From Fibrobacteria bacterium (GTDB lineage: Bacteria > Fibrobacterota > Fibrobacteria > UBA11236): 40,409 nucleotides of DNA. Location: NCBI GenBank assembly GCA_025360005.1, contig JANYDA010000056.1, forward strand, positions 1 through 40,409. The letters are read 5' to 3'. The notes under the pieces are model-generated. The model was not told the DNA's origin. It did no database searches and was given only the letters and a program-made list of their open reading frames with translations. Made by a program: the position numbers and the translations under genes. This document shows, piece by piece, positions 25,563 to 33,587 of the stretch; within the stretch, counting starts at the first letter, position 1, and each line of letters opens with the position of its first letter.

Positions 25563-25970
25563 ATGGCCAAGGAAAAAGGCAGCAAAGAAAATCCCTGGAA
25601 GCTCAAGACCCCGCCGGGCGCTTCGGAGTACGCCATGCATAAGGAGGAAAGCGCGGAGCCGCCCATACTCGTATGCACCGTGGGTAAAACGGTTTTGCAT
25701 TACCAATGGCGCGCCGTGGACGATCTGCATAAAATGCTGAAGAGGCACGGGGACTGGATGGATCTGGGCGGCGCGGACGAGCAGAAGCCCGCCAAGGACG
25801 GCACCGTAGAGGCTTGGGGCCGATCGCCTAAGAACCCGGTGGGCGGCTGGTATGGGTTGAAGAAGGGCTTGCGCGGCCGCTTCGGAGTCTACTTGCCACC
25901 GTTGTTGGAAGCGCTGGGGCTGGCGGAATTGGAGCACAATCCCAAGAACAACCGCATGCGGGCAAAGTAG
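25563..25970 (+). CDS. Conserved small protein, DUF6855-like
   Basis: ATG 25563 (135 aa) has AAGGA 8 bases upstream; the longer frame from 25107 runs through non-coding sequence and opposing genes. The sequence has the look of a widely conserved soluble family: a KENPWKLKTPPG..EY N-terminus, HYQWRAVDDLHKMLKRHGDW, GADEQKPAKDGTVEAWGRS, NPVGGWYGLKKGLRGRF and LGLAELEHNPKNNRMRAK. I match this to DUF6855 from memory, so the name is tentative. No catalytic motif is apparent; the function is unknown. It is divergent from the small lipoprotein operon and its stop nearly meets the RNA helicase. Confidence 0.7.
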   Translation: MAKEKGSKENPWKLKTPPGASEYAMHKEESAEPPILVCTVGKTVLHYQWRAVDDLHKMLKRHGDWMDLGGADEQKPAKDGTVEAWGRSPKNPVGGWYGLKKGLRGRFGVYLPPLLEALGLAELEHNPKNNRMRAK

Positions 25971-25976
25971 AGATTT

Positions 25977-27737
25977 TTAAAACTCCGCGCGCCGCGCTTT
26001 AACGGGCACGCCCTTGATGCGCACCTTTTTGAACACGGCCACGATGGTGTCCAGGCTGTCCTCCGGCACTTCCGCGATGGTATGCTTTTCCTTGACGTCG
26101 ATGTTGCCGAAGGCTTTTCCGGGGATGCCGGTCTCGCCCGCCAATGCGCCCAGGATGTCCTTGGGACGCACGCCTTGCAGCGTACCCACATTGATGAAAA
26201 GCTTGGCGTGGGCGGCGCCGTCGAATTCGGCCATGTCCTTGGAAGCGGGCTTGTTCTTCCACTCGCGTTTGGGCCTGTCCTCCCCGATATTGTCGCTGCG
26301 GCTGGGGCGGTCGTTGTATCCGCCCCGATCCTTGGGTCCCCGATCGTTTCGATCGGACCGATCGTTGCCCTTGCGATCGCCGCGATCGCGCGGATCGAAA
26401 CCGCCGCCTTCGCGGCCGGCATTGAAGGGCTCCGGTTCCCGCACCTGGGCTTCCGGCAGGGTCAGCTTGAGCATGGCGGCGGCCACGTCGGACGCGGTCA
26501 CCTCGCCTTCGATCAGGGTATCCACCATGGCGTGGAAGCGATCCAGGCCGCCTTCGGCCAGGGTTTCCCGGATCTTGTCCAGGACCACGGAGTGTTGGGC
26601 CGCTTCCACCTGATCCAAGGTGGGCACGGCGCGGCGCGCGATCTTCATCTTGGCGAAGCGCTCGATGTTGCGGAGGCGGAAGATATCCTTGCCGGAGGCG
26701 AAGCTCAGGGCCAGGCCCTTCTTGCCCGCGCGGCCCGTGCGGCCGATGCGGTGCACGTAATCCTCTTCGTCCTTGGGTAGATCGTAATTGACCACCATTT
26801 CCACGTCCTTGACGTCGATGCCGCGCGAAGCCACGTCCGTGGCCACCAGGATCTCCACGGTGCGGTTGCGGAACTTGGCCATGATGCGATCGCGCATGGC
26901 CTGCTTGTGCTCGCCGTGCAGGCCTTCCGCGGAATAGCCGCGCGCCTGCAGATGCTCCACCAGTTCGTCCACGCCGATGCGGGTATTGCAGAACACGATG
27001 CCCAGCTTGACGCGGTGGAAATCCAGCACCCGGCTCAGGGCCTCGGCCTTCTGATAGCGTTGCACTTCCATGTACGCCTGTTCGATGGCGGGGATGGTCA
27101 GGTTTTCCGGCGTCGATTTGATCATCAGCGGATTCTTGAGGAAGGCCTGGGCCAGGCGCTTGATGCCGGGTTGCATGGTGGCCGAGAACAAAATGGTTTG
27201 CCGCTCCGCCGGGATGCGCCCGACGATCTTTTCCAGATCCTCCTGGAAGCCCATGTCCAGCATCTCGTCGGCTTCGTCCAATACCACCAGCTTGACCTTG
27301 TCCAGCTTGAGGCTGCCGCGTTCCAGATGATCGATGAGGCGGCCGGGGGTGCCGATGACGATATGGGCGCCGCGCTTGAGGCCGAACAATTGGCGATCAT
27401 AGGCCGTGCCGCCGTAGATGGGAAGCGCGCGCAGGTTCTTCTTATGCTTGCCCAGTTTGCCTATTTGTTCCGCTACCTGGATGCACAGTTCGCGCGTGGG
27501 GCAGAGTACGATGACTTGCACGGCATCGCTGGAGGTATCTACCTTCTCCACCGCGGGCACGGCGAAGGCGATGGTCTTGCCGGTGCCGGTGCCGGATTGG
27601 CCGATCACGTCGCGGCCTTCGAGGATGGGGGGGATGGCCTCGCCCTGGATGGCGGTGGCGGTTTCGAAACCCATTTCCTCGATGCTCTTGAGCACTTCTT
27701 TGGAAAGGGACAATGAGGTAAACGCGACTTTGGACAT
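25977..27737 (-). CDS. deaD: DEAD-box RNA helicase, DeaD/CsdA type
   Basis: The 586-residue protein has the Q motif (GFETATAIQ, about 23-31), SGTGTGKT (48-55), PTRELCIQ, DEAD (154-157), SAT (185-187), VATDVASRGID and HRIGRTGRAGK. A disordered Arg/Asp/Gly-rich linker (about 435-495) precedes a C-terminal DbpA-type RNA-binding domain (AKLFINVGTLQGVRPKDILGA...). DeaD/CsdA proteins unwind structured RNA in ribosome assembly and mRNA turnover, often in the cold. ATG 27737 follows AGGAGTTCC. The linker is biased to RGD repeats, as in other family members. Confidence 0.95.
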   Translation of the reverse strand: MSKVAFTSLSLSKEVLKSIEEMGFETATAIQGEAIPPILEGRDVIGQSGTGTGKTIAFAVPAVEKVDTSSDAVQVIVLCPTRELCIQVAEQIGKLGKHKKNLRALPIYGGTAYDRQLFGLKRGAHIVIGTPGRLIDHLERGSLKLDKVKLVVLDEADEMLDMGFQEDLEKIVGRIPAERQTILFSATMQPGIKRLAQAFLKNPLMIKSTPENLTIPAIEQAYMEVQRYQKAEALSRVLDFHRVKLGIVFCNTRIGVDELVEHLQARGYSAEGLHGEHKQAMRDRIMAKFRNRTVEILVATDVASRGIDVKDVEMVVNYDLPKDEEDYVHRIGRTGRAGKKGLALSFASGKDIFRLRNIERFAKMKIARRAVPTLDQVEAAQHSVVLDKIRETLAEGGLDRFHAMVDTLIEGEVTASDVAAAMLKLTLPEAQVREPEPFNAGREGGGFDPRDRGDRKGNDRSDRNDRGPKDRGGYNDRPSRSDNIGEDRPKREWKNKPASKDMAEFDGAAHAKLFINVGTLQGVRPKDILGALAGETGIPGKAFGNIDVKEKHTIAEVPEDSLDTIVAVFKKVRIKGVPVKARRAEF

Positions 27738-27896
27738 GGAACTCCTGAATGGGCCAACGCGAACGGCCGGAACGGCGGCAAGGCGGGCAAGGGAGGATAG
27801 CTTTTTATACCCGATCGGACAATGCCGCTTTTTGAGAAGCGCCGCTACGGGTCGGAAACCGGGCCTATCGCTCCCAATCCATGGAAAATGCCGTAC

Positions 27897-27946
27897 TCCG
27901 CCCCCCTAGACCGTTCCGCACAAGGGGAACGGTCTAGGGGGGCGGA
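27897..27946. repeat. Perfect 21-bp inverted repeat with 8-base loop
   Basis: Arms at 27897-27917 and 27926-27946 are exact reverse complements: six C residues, TAGA and CCGTTCC on the left arm match GGAACGG, TCTA and six G residues on the right. It lies in the 300-bp divergent gap between the RNA helicase and cfa. No T-run follows on either strand, so it is not a standard terminator. Confidence 0.9.
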
Positions 27947-28037
27947 AACACGGCGGTAACGTTTTGCTCTATGAATGCTTAGTTTGAAATGATATTTTTC
28001 CCAGTACATCCACGGCTGAATACCTGCGGGAGGAACG

Positions 28038-29180
28038 ATGAAGACCAAGATGAAGTCCCGAGGGGCAAAGTCCCGCGCACAAAGTGAAATCGAAGATTTG
28101 CTGGAATCCACCCCCGTTCGCATCAACGGCGATCGCCCTTGGGACCTGCGCATCCACGATGATCGGTTTTTCGACCGGGTGCTCGCGCACGGCACATTGG
28201 GCTTGGGAGAGTCTTACATGCAGGGCTGGTGGGACTGCCCCTCCATAGACGAATTCTTCTGCCAGGCATTGCGCGGAGGCCTCCAGGAAAAAGTGGAGCG
28301 TAGGCCCATGCTCATCCTATCGGCCATAGAGGCGAAAATCCGCAACCGCAGCGCCAAATTCGAGCCCATGGGTTCGGTCAGCGCGCATTATGATCTGGGT
28401 AACGATTTGTACCAAGCCATGCTGGATAAGCGCATGGTGTACACGTGCGCGTATTGGAAGAACGCCCACAATCTTGAGCAGGCCCAGGTGGATAAGCTCG
28501 ATCTGGTCTGCCGCAAGCTGGGCCTGGAGCAGGGTATGCGCGTGCTGGACATCGGCTGCGGCTGGGGCAGCTTCTGCAAATACGCGGCCGAGCGCTACGG
28601 CGTGGAGGTGGTGGGCATTACCATCGCGGGGGAGCAAGCCAAGCTGGCGCGGGAAATGTGCGCGGGATTGCCGGTGGAAATCCGGGTGCAGGACTACCGC
28701 GAAATCGAGGAGCCGTTCGATCGCATCGTCTCGCTGGGCATGTTCGAGCATGTGGGCGTCAAGCATTTCCGGCCATACATGAAGGTGGCGCATCGCTGCC
28801 TCAAGGACGGCGGCCTCTTTTTGCTGCACACCATGGGCGGGAACAAATCCTACACGGAAACCAACGATTGGATCGCCAAGTACATTTTCCCCGATTCCAT
28901 CATCCCTTCCATCGCCCAGATCGGCAATGCCCTGGACGACTTGTTCATCATGGAAGACTGGCACAACATCAGCACCGATTATGACCGCACCCTGCTTTGC
29001 TGGAACGACAATTTCCAGAAAGCCTGGCCGCAATTGGAAGCCAAGTACGGCTATACCTTCAAGCGGATGTGGGAATATTACCTCCTGTCCTTCGCGGGGT
29101 TGTTCCGCGCGCGCCAGAACCAGGTCTGGCAGATAGTGCTGTCCAAGAATTTCCGGTTCCAGTACCAGTCGGTGCGGTAG
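28038..29180 (+). CDS. cfa: Cyclopropane-fatty-acyl-phospholipid synthase
   Basis: The protein has 380 residues (E. coli Cfa has 382). A lipid-binding N-terminal domain contains LGLGESYMQGWWD (54-66). The catalytic domain has SAHYDLGNDLYQAML (115-129), VYTCAYW, VLDIGCGWGSF (169-179, SAM motif I), VVGITIAGEQ, SLGMFEHVG (232-240) and LHTMGGNKSY. It adds a methylene group from S-adenosylmethionine across membrane lipid double bonds. ATG 28038 follows GGGAGGAACG. It is a single gene behind the large hairpin region, which may carry its promoter or a regulatory structure. Confidence 0.95.
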   Translation: MKTKMKSRGAKSRAQSEIEDLLESTPVRINGDRPWDLRIHDDRFFDRVLAHGTLGLGESYMQGWWDCPSIDEFFCQALRGGLQEKVERRPMLILSAIEAKIRNRSAKFEPMGSVSAHYDLGNDLYQAMLDKRMVYTCAYWKNAHNLEQAQVDKLDLVCRKLGLEQGMRVLDIGCGWGSFCKYAAERYGVEVVGITIAGEQAKLAREMCAGLPVEIRVQDYREIEEPFDRIVSLGMFEHVGVKHFRPYMKVAHRCLKDGGLFLLHTMGGNKSYTETNDWIAKYIFPDSIIPSIAQIGNALDDLFIMEDWHNISTDYDRTLLCWNDNFQKAWPQLEAKYGYTFKRMWEYYLLSFAGLFRARQNQVWQIVLSKNFRFQYQSVR

Positions 29181-29186
29181 GGCCCA

Positions 29187-30482
29187 TCACCCCTCCCCCA
29201 ACGCCTGGTCTATGTCCCAGATGATATCCCCGTAGTCCTCCACCCCTATCGACAGGCGGATCAGCTTTTCCGTGATGTTCATTTCCGCGCGATGATGCGC
29301 CCCCACCCCTATGTGGGTCATGGTGGCGGGATGTTCCGCCAGCGATTCCGTGCTGCCCAGGCTTACCGCCAGCTTGATTAGCTTGAGCCGGTTGAGGAAG
29401 CGGAAGGCCAAGCGTTCCGAGTCCTGCCCATCCGCGCCGCCATTGATATCGAAGGCCATCATCGCGCCAGGCGAGTTATGCTGCTTGCGGTAGATGCGGT
29501 ATTGCTGCCCGTCCTCCGGCGTCAGCAAACCCAGGTAATAGACCTTCTCCACCTTGGGATGCTTGGTGAGCCAGGCAGCCACTTTTTCCGCGTTGGCGGC
29601 CTGCTGCTCCATGCGCACCTTGAGCGTTTCCAGGCTGCGTAAAAGCAGCCATCCGGTCCAGGGCCCGGCCATGTTGCCCATGAAGGTTCGCAGCCCCTTG
29701 ACGCGATGGATGAGCTCTCCGCTGCCCAGGCACGCGCCGGCGATCACGTCGCTATGCCCGCCGATGTACTTGGTGGCGGAATACAGGACCAGATCCGCGC
29801 CGTGCTTGAGGGGATGTTGCCACAACGGGCCCATATAGGTGTTGTCCACCGCCACCAGCACGCGCTTGCCCTCCTTGCTGTAGCGATCCGCTATTGCCCG
29901 GCAGGCTTCGATATCGATAAGGGCATTGGTGGGATTGGCCGGCGTCTCGATATAGATCATGGCCAGGCGGTCCTGCTTGCCGGAGGCCTCCAGTTGCTTG
30001 ATGATGTCCGCGCCTTCCTGCCGAGGCTGGAATTCCATGGACTCGATGCCGATCTTGGGCAGGAAGGAATGCAGGAAATGATCGGTGCCGCCGTATAAAG
30101 GCGCGCTGGTGAGGATCAGATCGCCGGGCTTGAGGAATTCCAGGAAGGCGGTGGTGATGGCGCCCATGCCGCTCTCGAACACGGCGCAGTCCTCGGCCTC
30201 CTCCCACAGGCTGAGGCGGTCCTCGAGGATTTCCAAATCGGGATTGTTGATGCGGCTGTAGATGAGCCCGCTTTTCTCCTTGGGCCGGGCCGCGCGCAAT
30301 CCGTAGGCCACTTCGAAAAAGGCCTTGCCCTGCTCGGCCGATCGGAACACGAAGGTGGAGGTCTGGAACACGGGGCATTTGATGGCGCCCTCTGACCATT
30401 CCGGATGATAGCCATAGCTCATCATCCGGCTCTCCGGCTTTAGCTTCCTGCCGTGATCGGGTTGGTGCTTTTCCTTGGGCAT
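29187..30482 (-). CDS. Cys/Met metabolism PLP enzyme (cystathionine gamma-synthase/methionine gamma-lyase family)
   Basis: The start is ATG 30482 (431 aa) with GGAGAAGCC before it. The fold-type I pattern is clear: SRINNPDLEILEDRLSLWE, FESGMGAITTAFLEF, LYGGTDHFLHSFLPKIGI, ETPANPTNALIDIE, AVDNTYMGPLWQHP with Asp213, and YSATKYIGGHSD with the PLP Lys at 238. A C-terminal SLGSTESLAEHPATMTH segment completes the family. It acts on cystathionine, homoserine esters or methionine; the subgroup cannot be fixed by eye. It is convergent with cfa and divergent from the TMEM175-like gene. Confidence 0.93.
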   Translation of the reverse strand: MPKEKHQPDHGRKLKPESRMMSYGYHPEWSEGAIKCPVFQTSTFVFRSAEQGKAFFEVAYGLRAARPKEKSGLIYSRINNPDLEILEDRLSLWEEAEDCAVFESGMGAITTAFLEFLKPGDLILTSAPLYGGTDHFLHSFLPKIGIESMEFQPRQEGADIIKQLEASGKQDRLAMIYIETPANPTNALIDIEACRAIADRYSKEGKRVLVAVDNTYMGPLWQHPLKHGADLVLYSATKYIGGHSDVIAGACLGSGELIHRVKGLRTFMGNMAGPWTGWLLLRSLETLKVRMEQQAANAEKVAAWLTKHPKVEKVYYLGLLTPEDGQQYRIYRKQHNSPGAMMAFDINGGADGQDSERLAFRFLNRLKLIKLAVSLGSTESLAEHPATMTHIGVGAHHRAEMNITEKLIRLSIGVEDYGDIIWDIDQALGEG

Positions 30483-30588
30483 GGCTTCTCCGGGTTGGTG
30501 TCCGATCGAATAACCCGATTTTATCATTCGCAGGCAAGCAAAGGGGAGAGATTGCTAATTTCACCGCCGGACCTCATAGGAGCAGCGC

Positions 30589-31185
30589 ATGGGCAAGGGA
30601 CGGATGGAAGCGTTCAGCGACGGCGTCATCGCCGTCATCATCACCATCATGGTGCTTGAGTTGAGGGCGCCGCATGGATATGGGCTGGCGGATCTTCGTC
30701 CCCTGTTCCCGGCGTTCCTGAGTTACGCGATGAGTTTCGTCTTCATCGCCATTTATTGGAACAACCACCATCATCTGCTCCAGGCCGTCAAGCATGTCAA
30801 CGGTCCCATCCTGTGGGCCAACGCCAATCTTCTTTTCTGGCTTTCCCTGGTCCCATTCGTCACCAGTTGGATGGGGGAGAACCATTTCAAGCCCGTACCT
30901 ACGTCCCTTTACGGCGTTGTGTTGCTCTGTTCGGGCCTCTCTTTCACCCTGCTGGTGCGCGTTCTCATCAAGCATCACGGGCCGGATTCGGACCTGGCCG
31001 CAGCGCTGGGAGCCGAATTAAGAAGCGATCGCAAAGCCTACCTATCCGTGCTCCTGTACGCCGCCGCCATCCCCGCCGCCTTTGTCAGTCCGTGGATTTC
31101 CGGTTGCATGTACGTTACGGTATCCATAATGTGGCTGATCCCGGATCGCCGCATCGAGCGCGTCATGGGGATCAAAGGTCATTAA
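30589..31185 (+). CDS. TMEM175-family potassium channel-like protein
   Basis: The 198-residue membrane protein begins with the family signature R-x-EAFSDGVIAVIITIMVLEL, followed by about five more hydrophobic helices (AFLSYAMSFVFIAIYW, NANLLFWLSLVPFVTSW, LYGVVLLCSGLSFTLLVRV, YLSVLLYAAAIPAAFV, MYVTVSIMWL). Bacterial members form tetrameric potassium-conducting channels with the first helix lining the pore. AGGAG precedes ATG 30589. An NNHHHLLQAVKH loop is unusual in its His content. It is a single gene. Confidence 0.88.
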   Translation: MGKGRMEAFSDGVIAVIITIMVLELRAPHGYGLADLRPLFPAFLSYAMSFVFIAIYWNNHHHLLQAVKHVNGPILWANANLLFWLSLVPFVTSWMGENHFKPVPTSLYGVVLLCSGLSFTLLVRVLIKHHGPDSDLAAALGAELRSDRKAYLSVLLYAAAIPAAFVSPWISGCMYVTVSIMWLIPDRRIERVMGIKGH

Positions 31186-31280
31186 GATCACGAAAAACCA
31201 CCGGGGTCATCGAGTCCATCAATCCCCAAGGGCCCGCCAAAGACGGTTGAAGCCGGAGCGCGCGGCCGTCCCGTTCCCTT

Positions 31281-31297
31281 GAATAGTCCAACTATTC
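31281..31297. promoter_or_regulatory. Perfect 7-bp inverted repeat before the secreted-protein operon
   Basis: GAATAGT-CCA-ACTATTC is a perfect dyad in the 221-base gap upstream of the formylglycine-enzyme-like gene. A second, imperfect GC-rich dyad (CCCCTACCTT / AAGGGTGGGG) follows at about 31332-31355 and may end the TMEM175-like transcript. The first could be an operator or a short hairpin. Confidence 0.35.
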
Positions 31298-31406
31298 CCA
31301 TTCGATTTCCAATCTCGTTGCGGATTCCGCCCCTACCTTAGGAAAGGGTGGGGGGGTTAGTCCATCAATCTTGCCGGCGGAGTATTTCCCCGTTTAAGGA
31401 TCTCTC

Positions 31407-32480
31407 ATGAATTCCCAGCTTTCCATATCCGTCCCCGGCATGGTGCCCTGCCTTGCGTTCCTGGCGCTCTTCCACGCGCTCCCGGCGGCTGCCGACGCAC
31501 CCGCGGGCATGGTCCTGATCAAATCCAAGGGCGACAGCTTTACCATGGGCATGGCTCCCAGCGAATACAGGACGGGCGATCCCTGGGCGCATTATGAAAA
31601 CGCCCACAAGGTTTCTTTCACCTACGACTTTTACATGGATACTGCGGGAGTCACCCAAGGCGATTACAAAGCCTCGACGGGGCGCACGCCTTCCAAACAT
31701 TTGATTCCCGGGGAAATGAGATTGCCGGTCGAGCAGGTTTCCTACTATGACGCCATCCTCTACTTCAACGCCAGGAGCAGGAAAGAGGGTCTGGACACCG
31801 CCTATTCCTATAAGACGGTGATCAAAAGCGCCACGGGATCGGCAAGCGACATGACGGGCCTCGTCTTCAATCTCAAGAGCAGCGGCTATCGCATCCCCAC
31901 CAATGCCGAGTACGAATATGCGGAGCGGGGCGGGGCCAAGGGAACCTACTTTTTCGGGTTGGATGCCGCGGAAGCCAACAAGGCGGGTCCGGACTATGTT
32001 TGGTGGTCCGGAAATTCCGGGGGTGTGACCCATCCGGTGGGAACCAAAAAACCCAACGGCTACGGTTTGTACGATTTGGTAGGCAACCTTTTCGAATGGT
32101 GCAATGATTTCGACGCGCCCTATCCCACCGCGGATGACGTGGATCCGGTAGGGGCGGCCACCGGAGGCAGCCGGGTAGCCAAGGGTGGCTCCTATCGGAA
32201 TGACATCACCGGGCATATGCGCATCAAATACCATTACAAGTGGGGACCGGCTTCCAACCATTTGGAGGTGGGATTCCGGGGCGCGCGCACGGTGACCGGG
32301 GTGACGGGTATCGGATCCCAAAACCGCTCTCTTTCTCCCATCAAGCTCCGCAGCTCCTACCTGCTGGGCAACGGCGTGCCCGGCATCCAAGGTCTCTCGG
32401 ACGGCGCGGTCTACGATATCGGCGGCCGGCTGACCCGCGCCACCGACCGTAAAATATGGATCATTCCTCTCGCCCAATAG
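31407..32480 (+). CDS. Secreted SUMF1/formylglycine-generating-enzyme-like protein
   Basis: The 357-residue protein starts at ATG 31407 after AAGGATCTCTC and has a signal peptide ending near AAADA. The SUMF1/FGE-sulfatase pattern follows: PAGMVLIKSKGDSFTMG, VSFTYDFYMDTAGVTQGDY, LPVEQVSYYDAILYFNARS, YRIPTNAEYEYAERGG, NGYGLYDLVGNLFEWCND and RVAKGGSYRND...IKYHYKWGP...GFRGAR. True enzymes activate sulfatases in the cell. Secreted bacterial members usually act as binding or scaffold domains. The end (GAVYDIGGRLTRATDRKIW) looks like a surface-attachment or sorting tail. It heads a three-gene operon with the two laminin-G-like proteins. Confidence 0.85.
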   Translation: MNSQLSISVPGMVPCLAFLALFHALPAAADAPAGMVLIKSKGDSFTMGMAPSEYRTGDPWAHYENAHKVSFTYDFYMDTAGVTQGDYKASTGRTPSKHLIPGEMRLPVEQVSYYDAILYFNARSRKEGLDTAYSYKTVIKSATGSASDMTGLVFNLKSSGYRIPTNAEYEYAERGGAKGTYFFGLDAAEANKAGPDYVWWSGNSGGVTHPVGTKKPNGYGLYDLVGNLFEWCNDFDAPYPTADDVDPVGAATGGSRVAKGGSYRNDITGHMRIKYHYKWGPASNHLEVGFRGARTVTGVTGIGSQNRSLSPIKLRSSYLLGNGVPGIQGLSDGAVYDIGGRLTRATDRKIWIIPLAQ

Positions 32481-32496
32481 AGAACGGAAAAGCCCC

Positions 32497-33582
32497 ATGA
32501 AGCGATTGGAATCGGCGGTCTTTGCCGGACTCGCGTGCCCGGCCATGGCGTTCCTGTTGGGGATCGCCGCATCCGTGCGGGGTCAGGACGCCGTGCCGCG
32601 CGCCGGATTGCAACTGTGGATCCGCGCCGACAGCGTGAAGGTCGAAAGCGGCAAGGTCACCCAGCTTTATGATCTCAGCGGCAAGAATAATCATCCCATG
32701 CATGAGAGTCTGAACGGGATGGATCCGCTTTCGCCGGCCTTGGTGCCCAACGCCAACAACGGGCATCCCACGCTCCGCTTCAACAACAAGTTCACCGGCT
32801 TCGCCTTCGCCAACATCGCCGATATCCGCACCGTGATCGCCGTGCTCGCCAAGGATTCCGCTTCCTGCCTGCCCACCCTGCCCAATTACAAAACACCGGC
32901 GAAGTTTTTCCTGGGGCAGAGCGACAACAACACCAACTTCCATCCCGAGCACGGATGCAGCCTTTACAACGCCAACCTTTCGGAAGTCTCGCCTTTGCTG
33001 GTGAACGGGAAAACCTACGTCAACGGCAAGCAGGTCGCGGACGGCAGGAAAACCTTCTTCCCCTTCAAGCTGGGCCTGGTCACCATGATCCCCACCGGCA
33101 ACGTCAAGGCCAGCACCGTGGCGCGGGACCGCACCAATGCCGACCGCTCCTGGCAAGGCGATATATCCGAAATCCTGATCTACAACGTGCCCTTGGACGA
33201 TGCCGCGCGGGACGGCGTGGAGAAATACCTGATGGGCAAGTACGGCATCAACGGAGTGGTGGGCATTCGGCCCCGCCAGGCGGGGGTTGCGGGGCTTCCC
33301 CAGGCCTTCAGGACAGCCTTCGCTTACGTCCGGCCATACGCTTCCGGAATGGAGCTTTCCTTCTCCTCCGCGGGGAGTACCTTGCTGGTCATCCGGGATT
33401 GGAACGGAAGACGGATCCGCTCCCTGATGGATTCCTCCCTGCCGGCGGGGGATCATAGCGTGCAATGGAACGGAAGCGATGACGCCGGCAGGCGCGTTTC
33501 GCCAGGCGTTTACGTGGCCGAATTGGAAACCCGCGGCGGCCGGCTCGTGAACCGCGCCCAACACGTCTTCTTCCTAAGGTAA
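32497..33582 (+). CDS. Secreted LamG-like protein with FlgD-like C-terminal domain
   Basis: The 361-residue protein has a signal peptide ending near VRGQ. Residues 35-250 look like a concanavalin/LamG-type sandwich: GLQLWIRADSVKVESGKVTQLYDLSGKNNH at its start, SEILIYNVPLDDAARDGVEKYLMGKYG at its end. The C-terminus (RIRSLMDSSLPAGDHSVQWNGSDDAGRRVSPGVYVAEL) is an FlgD-type Ig domain, often used for surface anchoring or secretion. Ligand unknown; carbohydrate or surface contact is typical. It begins 16 bases after the FGE-like gene and ends 5 bases before the next, so all three form one operon. Confidence 0.75.
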   Translation: MKRLESAVFAGLACPAMAFLLGIAASVRGQDAVPRAGLQLWIRADSVKVESGKVTQLYDLSGKNNHPMHESLNGMDPLSPALVPNANNGHPTLRFNNKFTGFAFANIADIRTVIAVLAKDSASCLPTLPNYKTPAKFFLGQSDNNTNFHPEHGCSLYNANLSEVSPLLVNGKTYVNGKQVADGRKTFFPFKLGLVTMIPTGNVKASTVARDRTNADRSWQGDISEILIYNVPLDDAARDGVEKYLMGKYGINGVVGIRPRQAGVAGLPQAFRTAFAYVRPYASGMELSFSSAGSTLLVIRDWNGRRIRSLMDSSLPAGDHSVQWNGSDDAGRRVSPGVYVAELETRGGRLVNRAQHVFFLR

Positions 33583-33587
33583 TCCGC

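Noticed and set aside
31365-32546. 393-codon minus-strand frame
   Set aside because: It is antisense to the FGE-like gene, which has a signal peptide, motifs and a good ribosome site.
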